NCBI RefSeq assembly: GCF_000327385.1
Contig: NW_008709663.1
Location: 1,373,673-1,437,672 of the forward strand
Source: Lottia gigantea
Lineage: Eukaryota; Mollusca; Gastropoda; Lottiidae
DNA length: 64,000 bases
Direction of reading: 5' to 3'
Each line of letters begins with the position of its first letter. The first letter of the stretch is position 1. The translations under genes were made by a program, and so were the position numbers. The notes beneath the pieces are model-generated. The model was not told where the DNA came from. It searched no databases and saw only the letters and a program-made list of their open reading frames with translations. Shown one piece after another: positions 61,201 to 64,000 of the stretch.

Positions 61201-63822
61201 GACCAGCAATATCAAAATTATAATTGAAGATACACTGTTACACAAAATAATACTTACGTTGACAACCATCAGAGTTATCTGCTCTTAGATTAAAATATTC
61301 CTTTTTACACTGAGTACATTTCGTTCCTTCAACATTTTTCTTACAAAAACAATCTCCTGGAGCCTGAAAAAATTTTTCAAATATAATTTCTAGACAAACG
61401 TTGAAAGTTTAAAATATAGAAACTAAAAACAGGAATGTTATGTTATATTTAGTTTTAGGTTCTAGTAAGCTCAATTAGGTGATCATATAGATCAGTGGTT
61501 CTCAACCTCTTTCTTTCTATTTCTACATTTTAACTAAAAATCTTTGCATCAATAATGTCCCTAAGCACTCTTGTTTAAACAAATGTTCTGAAATACAGAC
61601 ATAAGAACAAGTTCTACTTGCCCAACTTCAGACTGGAAAAAGATCAGTTGTCTGAAGATTGCATAGCATGAGACTCCGAGTAAAACCACGATTCAAGTTC
61701 TGTTTAAATATCTTTAGCCAGATTTTTATGCATACCTGTCCAGCTTCTAGAGAGTTATCATTATTCATGATACAATCAGCCACGATCGACGATACTGGAT
61801 TGACAGTGGAACCAGACATGGAACATTCACACGGGACACAAGCTGCCTCTTCTGTTTGCTGTTTGTCTATTGGTCGAAAATAATTCGTGGAACATTTCTC
61901 ACAGTTAACACCTGAAATTAAAATCAAATGATCAAAAATAAACACAAAAAAATTTTAAATTTTCATTTCATCAAGAAAATTGAATAAGTATATTTTACCT
62001 ACAGTGAAATCATTTCAGGCAACAAATTTTTAAAACCTATTTTCAGCTGGAGGCCTTTATTCAGTAGGATCTTAATTCAGGGAATCCTATTTTTCCAAAT
62101 GCTTTAGTTTTATGACTTATAACCCTACATTTCAAAAGGCTTGTGCCATCCTAACCCAAGGGCCAACCCTATTTGAAAGGATCTGTCCAACCCCTATCCA
62201 AGGTCCTTTCCAAACTTACCCCCAAGGACCTACCCAAAAGGCCTTTCCAACCCTACCAATATTCTTACCAGTTGTATGGTGAAGACAGTTGACACAAACC
62301 CCTCCACCATTTTTAGTTCCATTGCCGTCAGTACTTTGTTTGAGGGCTGCTACACCCTTGTCATAGAAACATTCTGATGCATGCTGGTTACAATTACAGG
62401 CTGAAAAATTAAACAGAATAATTGACATTACAACTCAGGAAATTAATAATTGCAGTTTTATTTTCTTCTGTTTTTGTAGAATGAGTTGAATAGAATTCCC
62501 CAATTTAAGAAATGTAGTAAGGATTCAATTCCACCTTCATCTAGTACATTGGGAATTATTTTATGGGCGGATCTAGAGAAATCCTGAGGGGAGACAAAAA
62601 TATGTCTCTCTGAGGTGAGGCCCAAAGGCCAAAAGCCCCTGAAGGCCTACTAAAGGCCCCCAAAAGCCAACGAATTTCAGATGGTCTCAGCTGAATTTTT
62701 AGCATTTAGACCTAAAGGGCTTAATTTTCACTACCTGGGTACCTTTCAAAGGCCTAGGGGAGGGGGAGAGAGGGGTGCATGGCCCACACCCTAAAGGGTA
62801 CTGATTGAATGGTAGAGAAAATAATGGTATATGCAATAAATCTTATCTATCTGAAGCAGAACATGCAAGTTAGGCACAGGAATTGTGCTAATAATGCTAA
62901 TGCTAATAATGATTTCATAATCATCGTAGTTTGGTGATTTCACTAGATTTTTTTATTCCGTAACTGGCTTTATATTCGATATAATGTACGTTCGCTACGG
63001 GAATAAACATTAGCACAGACATAATGTTCAATTTCAGAAAGAAAACAAAAGCTGGTATCTGGTAATATAATCATAAAATGAATGATAGTTGTTTAATATG
63101 CGAGTTTTTAATTTCCTTGCCAAAGCTGAGGATGTTTGTGTACAGTTAATTATCTCCCTTGACGCACTAAGGGGGAGATAATCGTTCTTAGATCAATCAT
63201 CAGACAATAATAAAATAAACGATCTTTGAGAATCTCCATCTCTGATGGTTTTGTGTTGGAATTTTACTAAAACGGGATATAATCTGTATCTGTTGCATCC
63301 AGTATAAATAAAACCCAGCGGATAGATACTTGTGTAGAAGGAGAACCGACCAACTGTTTGGTAGAGATCATCTTCACAATATCAAGATATCATGAACTAC
63401 GTCTAATACTTTGACATCATTATGTATCATTTTTGTATCAACTAACTTCGTAAAAAATTTGATTAGAATGGAAAATAATTGAAAATCTTGCTCAATTCAC
63501 AAAACTAGCCCCATACCCCATGTCTCAAGGTGATTCCCTTCTTTGGCTCTCTCCTCATAGAAACAGTTTTCTAGATACGCCCCTAATTGGTTGGGTAGGG
63601 CCTATGTATGTAAAAAAATAAAATCTTACTATCACATGGTACGCCATATTTAAATGGTTGTTGGTTGAATAATGGTTGACAAGATTCGCAAAACTGGCCT
63701 TTAGTATTCCCACCACAAATACAGTTATATTCCATTGTATCGTTATTTAACTCACACCCCGTCTGCTGCCCGTTACAGATACAATCAGCTAAAACCTCTA
63801 GTTCCTTGATAGCATAATGTTG
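28281..63822 (-). CDS. LAMA5-like: Laminin subunit alpha, alpha3/5 (LanA) type; 47 exons, 5' end outside window
   Basis: Large chain of the heterotrimeric basement-membrane protein laminin, secreted and assembled with beta and gamma chains. I placed 47 exons, all with acceptable splice sites and agreeing phases: 8352 coding bases, i.e. 2783 residues plus the stop at 28281-28283. Order: end of the LN domain, LE1-4, LE5 half, L4b, LE6-9, LE10 split by L4a, LE11-16, a Cys pair (ACGECEQ) and ~600-residue coiled coil, LG1-3, Pro/Thr linker, LG4-5. The presence of both L4b and L4a identifies the alpha5/LanA class. Signal peptide and LN domain are beyond 64000. Exon 20 ends at a weak donor (GTTCGT) chosen because it alone keeps the frame. 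Exon coordinates are in the domain entries below. Introns are full of SINEs, MITEs and minisatellites, and partial copies of three exons lie next to the originals. Confidence 0.93.
30045..30235. mobile_element. 'AGGGATT' MITE copy, left end eroded
   Basis: CAATCAGACGTCTATGGTTC is mirrored by GAACCATAGACGTCTGATTG, and the right end reads CCCCGATACACATTAAGAAA then CTCTTTTTAATCCCTTTA. The outer left arm is degraded. Confidence 0.65.
30245..30680. repeat. Copies of the 'AGCTATGTGGACTCTC' ~60-bp repeat, split by a SINE
   Basis: One copy at 30250-30290, then a SINE (30291-30537), then further copies at 30538-30670. The break has a target-site duplication, so the SINE landed inside the array. Confidence 0.75.
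30280..30548 (+). mobile_element. SINE with 11-bp target-site duplication (CTGAAAGGGAT), 5'-truncated
   Basis: The duplication CTGAAAGGGAT lies at 30280-30290 and 30538-30548. Between them are 247 bp of SINE body with GTGCACGTTAAAGATCCCTC, CAGTTGGAAATTGAAAAAG, CTGCATGGCGTTGCCCGTCT and the ACTCCATTCATTTC tail. It lacks the tRNA head, as expected from incomplete reverse transcription. Confidence 0.85.
30950..31170. repeat. Short array of the 'AATAGCTTGACATTGTGAAGATG' repeat
   Basis: Three or four copies at about 65-bp spacing in a laminin intron. Related to the array at 11880-12090. Confidence 0.7.
32091..32474. mobile_element. Non-autonomous DNA element, inverted relative to the copy at 52326-52684
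   Basis: The two ~370-bp copies match over most of their length in opposite orientation (shared words TAGTGTCAAATTAAGCAAAC, TAATCATATCATTATGTTCT, GACATTTATAAGTGG/AATGTCCATGTATGTAC). The right end AAATAAGGGAACCCATCTTT matches the inverted terminal sequence of the other copy. Confidence 0.7.
32925..33110. repeat. Dispersed repeat 'GAAGTACCATCAGGTGTT', two copies
   Basis: The GAAGTACCATCAGGTGTTAA...GTAAGCATGGTCTGCTTCGC theme occurs here twice (32930, 33080) and also at 9735-9795 and 58385-58460. Each is followed by CACTAC or similar. Unclassified interspersed element. Confidence 0.6.
33690..33995. repeat. 51-bp tandem array, 6 copies, derived from a SINE 3' end
   Basis: Unit AAATGAAATGGAGTTTTATA + TCCTACTGTTCTGTATCTTA + TTGGACTAATG. 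This is the reverse-oriented 3' tail of the local SINE (GAATGGAGTTTTACATCCTA, TTTTCTGCACC, GGATTAATG). Because 51 is a multiple of three, the plus strand stays open, but this is not a gene. It lies in a laminin intron between exons 39 and 40. Confidence 0.9.
34611..34852. repeat. 60-bp tandem repeat, 4 copies
   Basis: Unit TACCCACAATAAACTATAAT + AACTGATCAAAGCAAGAATA + TACTTCTATAACACATAACA; copies differ at one or two positions. Inside a laminin intron. Confidence 0.95.
37220..37520. repeat. ~72-bp tandem repeat, 4 copies ('ACCAGCTGGTAGAAAGGATC' family)
   Basis: Unit GTTGTTATCCTTGTAAAATT + GTCAAGAGGTTTGACCAAG + ACCAGCTGGTAGAAAGGATC. Inverted relatives form the 75-bp array at 43379-43856, with single copies at about 21585-21660, 22130-22230, 47035-47075, 47690-47830 and 53315-53480. 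Confidence 0.85.
39381..39660 (-). pseudogene. Two decayed partial copies of laminin exon 33 and its donor flank
   Basis: The 3' part of exon 33 and its intron flank (about 39661-39735) recurs at about 39381-39452 and 39512-39590: each has CCTAC next to a donor-like site, then a TATAAACACCAACAGACAT-like or ACCAAACATCAATGGAATG-like stretch and a GTTGA.CAGTA.ATTCTGG stretch. The CCCCACCC-rich intron flank is repeated too. The copies carry many changes and no clean acceptor, so they are relics in the intron between exons 33 and 34. Confidence 0.65.
42845..43130. mobile_element. Dispersed palindromic element ('TTGGTTGGATTGT' family), intronic copy
   Basis: Holds GCATCTTCACAAAGTCCAGC, AATTGCAGCTATTTGGTTGG, CCAATCAAAGTTCTTGACTG and ACGTACAATCCAATCAAATC in an order partly mirrored about the centre. 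Related copies lie at 90-400 and 60580-60810. Non-coding. Confidence 0.55.
43379..43856. repeat. 75-bp tandem array, 6+ nearly identical copies, open on both strands
   Basis: Unit TTCACCAAGGATCTTTCTAC + CAGCTTGTCCCTGGCCAAAC + CTCTTGGCATTGATCTTACA + GGGGTAATAAAAAGA. Copies differ at only about one site, so the array is very young or kept uniform by gene conversion. The 75-bp period keeps both strands open (172 and 175 codons), but this is a by-product. It lies in the laminin intron between exons 27 and 28. Confidence 0.95.
48312..48427 (-). repeat. 56-bp tandem duplication across the acceptor of laminin exon 21
   Basis: 48312-48367 and 48368-48423 are essentially identical and contain the first ~25 bases of exon 21, its AG acceptor and the pyrimidine tract. 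The distal acceptor copy (AG at about 48393-48394) leads in frame to a stop (TGA) before the real exon start, so only the proximal acceptor gives the protein. Confidence 0.9.
48560..48642 (-). mobile_element. tRNA-like head of a SINE
   Basis: On the minus strand TGGCTCAGTGAATTAGACGC (A box) and GTGTTCAATCCTGGCATAGG (B box) match the SINE head at 23533. The body is missing. Confidence 0.65.
48903..49075. mobile_element. 'AGGGATT' MITE copy
   Basis: TTAAAGGGATTGTTAAGAGG and TGTATCAGGGACACTGATAG face GTGTCCCCGATACACATAC and TTTTAGAAAACCT; the outer right end is eroded. Confidence 0.65.
50325..50530. mobile_element. 'AGGGATT' MITE copy, eroded ends
   Basis: Contains the central hairpin core: TTTTCAATCAGGCATCTGTA, CAAAAACTAAGTGTTTGATG and the inverted CATCAAACACTTAGTTTTAA. 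Confidence 0.55.
51148..52239 (-). other. LAMA5-like: Laminin alpha exons 15-16: L4a (laminin IV A) domain
   Basis: Exons 51761-52239 and 51148-51250. The module interrupts LE10 between CMGITQSCSSSTQRLSR and MENCQCGTGYIGSSCE, as in other alpha chains. The conserved strand 'YW..P......N.L..YG' is seen as YWMAPGDLKGNLLHLYGMN. The domain probably makes structural rather than polymerising contacts. Confidence 0.85.
51320..51595. mobile_element. 'AGGGATT' MITE copy, nearly complete
   Basis: GATTGCTAAGAGGTTTTCTA and GGGACACTGATAGCATCAAT pair with ATTGATGCTGTCAGTGTCCC and TTTAGAAAACTTCTTTACAA; the inner CAGAAGTCTGTGGTTCC pairs with GGAACCACAGACATCTG. Confidence 0.7.
52326..52684. mobile_element. 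Non-autonomous DNA element with inverted ends
   Basis: The left end ACCTAAAGATGGGTTCCCTT and the right end AAGGAAACCCATCTTTAAA are inverted repeats of ~20 bp. The second copy at 32091-32474 is in the opposite orientation. Confidence 0.7.
53665..53772 (-). mobile_element. SINE 3' fragment
   Basis: GAAATGAAATAAAATGGGAG and GGCAACACCATACAGTGTGA in reverse SINE order. Confidence 0.6.
54219..54355 (-). mobile_element. SINE 3' half
   Basis: An (AAATG)n tail, then GAGTTTTACGTCCTACTTTT, CTGCACCATGTGGATTAATG and TTTTGCCAGGACAGGGGCAT, the reverse complement of the SINE 3' half. Confidence 0.75.
54951..55359 (-). mobile_element. SINE, nearly full length with tRNA head
   Basis: The tail (AATGGAGTTTTACTTCCTAC) starts at ~54960 and the body runs to CCTGTAGCACACACC. 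On the minus strand the head GTAGCCACGGTAGCTCCTTG with GGTTTAATCCTGGCATAGG ends at 55359. An extra ~50 bp near 55215-55265 resembles a second copy of the head. Confidence 0.7.
56111..56190. repeat. 10-bp tandem repeat TGGTCCACCC, 8 copies
   Basis: Two copies read TAGTCCACCC; the others are perfect. The array ends 30 bp from the splice donor of laminin exon 10. Confidence 0.95.
56351..56710 (-). mobile_element. SINE 3' half interrupted by a small inverted-repeat element
   Basis: The SINE parts are 56351-56395 (GAATTGAATGGCGTTTTAAA, TTCTGCACC) and 56641-56710 (GGCAACACCATGCAGTGTAC, TTTCTCCAGGAC). Confidence 0.7.
56396..56640. mobile_element. 245-bp MITE inserted in a SINE
   Basis: Ends TGTGGGCACA and TGTGCCCACA are perfect 10-bp inverted repeats. 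Flanks CACCTTAAG and CACCTTTAT look like a worn target-site duplication of about 8 bp, which would suit a hAT-type element. No coding capacity. Confidence 0.65.
57672..57857. mobile_element. Short inverted-repeat element with an internal 47-bp triplication
   Basis: The ends GAAATGATCTTAGCGCTAAG and AGCGCTAAGATCATTTCATG are inverted. Between them ATCCTAGAATCAATGTTAGA + AGATAAAAACCTAGGAC is repeated three times. Confidence 0.7.
59930..60030. repeat. ~11-bp tandem repeat 'TATGGTCACAT/TAATGGTCACG'
   Basis: Eight or so imperfect copies of ATGGTCACATT/AATGGTCACGT in a laminin intron. Confidence 0.85.
60580..60810. mobile_element. Dispersed palindromic element ('TTTGATTGGATTGT' family)
   Basis: AAGCAATTTGATTGGATTGT, CCAATCAGAGGCCTCCACAG, AAGTCTGTGAACACAAAGCC and GATTGGCTATATTCGCTGGC, in the same order as the intronic copy at 42845-43130. 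Confidence 0.6.
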
Positions 63823-63865
63823 CTGAAATAAAACAGAGTTGGGTTCATGAAAATACATTGTGCAA

Positions 63866-63934
63866 TTACAGACACAATCAGCTAAAAGTAAAACCTCCAG
63901 TTCCTTGATAGCATAACGTTACTGAAATAAAAAG
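63866..63934 (-). pseudogene. Partial duplicate of laminin exon 1 start with its acceptor
   Basis: The first ~45 bases of the exon at 63630-63822, its AG and part of its intron recur here, with GTAAAA inserted and a few substitutions. At the copied acceptor the first codon CAA has become TAA in the same phase. It is a non-functional exon fragment just upstream of the real exon. Confidence 0.8.
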
Positions 63935-64000
63935 GGATTTTACGTCTTTTTAAAAACAGACAACGCCATACAACGAGAACCATTGGTAAGGGGGGGGGGG

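Larger units (their letters stand above)
59653..63822 (-). other. LAMA5-like: Laminin alpha exons 1-6 in window: end of LN domain, LE1-LE5
   Basis: Exons 63630-63822, 62269-62400, 61736-61911, 61258-61363, 60283-60435, 59653-59761. The first starts QHYAIKELEVLADCICNGQQ, the junction of LN and LE1 ('YYAI.d..v...C.CNG'). LE2 has CNCNQHASECFYD, GGGVCVNC and HHTTGVNC. LE3 (PCECSMSGS ... CKKNVEGTKC) is the long variant with extra residues. LE4 (PCDCEVGGTIGSNKTCEND) follows, and LE5 (CGCDPGGSQSMTCDKTFGKC) is cut short by L4b. The LN domain and signal peptide are outside the window. Confidence 0.87.

Overview
This window looks like AT-rich genomic DNA of an invertebrate animal, most likely a gastropod mollusc. 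Three things point that way: multi-exon genes with GT-AG introns; many tRNA-derived SINEs, small inverted-repeat DNA elements and minisatellites; and a gene joining a temptin domain (a domain best known from the Aplysia attraction pheromone) to a copper type II monooxygenase. The species cannot be named from the sequence alone.

Layout. (1) 413-645, plus strand: last coding exon of an acetylserotonin O-methyltransferase-like gene entering from the left, followed by decayed tandem copies of its own C-terminal coding tail. (2) 1492-7159, minus strand: an eight-exon temptin + copper monooxygenase gene (577 residues) with signal peptide and hydrophobic C-terminal tail, convergent with gene 1. A 122-base N gap lies in its second coding intron and a 32-bp minisatellite array fills another intron. 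(3) About 7.9-16 kb: no convincing gene; inverted-repeat elements, SINE pieces and short tandem arrays. (4) 16084-16452, minus strand: a one-exon orphan gene for a small secreted six-cysteine protein, with a TATA-like box upstream and a 31-bp array of CRE-like sites downstream. (5) About 16.6-28.2 kb: gene-poor and repeat-rich (41-bp and 60-bp arrays, a LINE 3' end, a full-length SINE, TTAA-flanked MITEs, a perfect 42-bp palindrome). (6) 28281-63822, minus strand: 47 exons of a laminin alpha-chain gene of the alpha3/5 (LanA) type. All splice phases agree and give 2783 residues in one frame, running from the end of the N-terminal LN domain to the stop codon. The LN domain lies beyond the right edge.

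The laminin reads LN end, LE1-5, L4b, LE6-10, L4a, LE10-16, coiled coil, LG1-3, a Pro/Thr linker, LG4-5. Its short arm has fewer LE modules before L4b than I recall for alpha5, and LG3 and LG4 lack the usual disulfide cysteine.

A recurring theme is local duplication of exon ends. The O-methyltransferase tail, laminin exon 33, laminin exon 21 with its acceptor, and laminin exon 1 with its acceptor all have extra, mostly decayed partial copies beside them. I saw no operon, CRISPR array, functional tRNA or rRNA, and no LTR or virus-like element.
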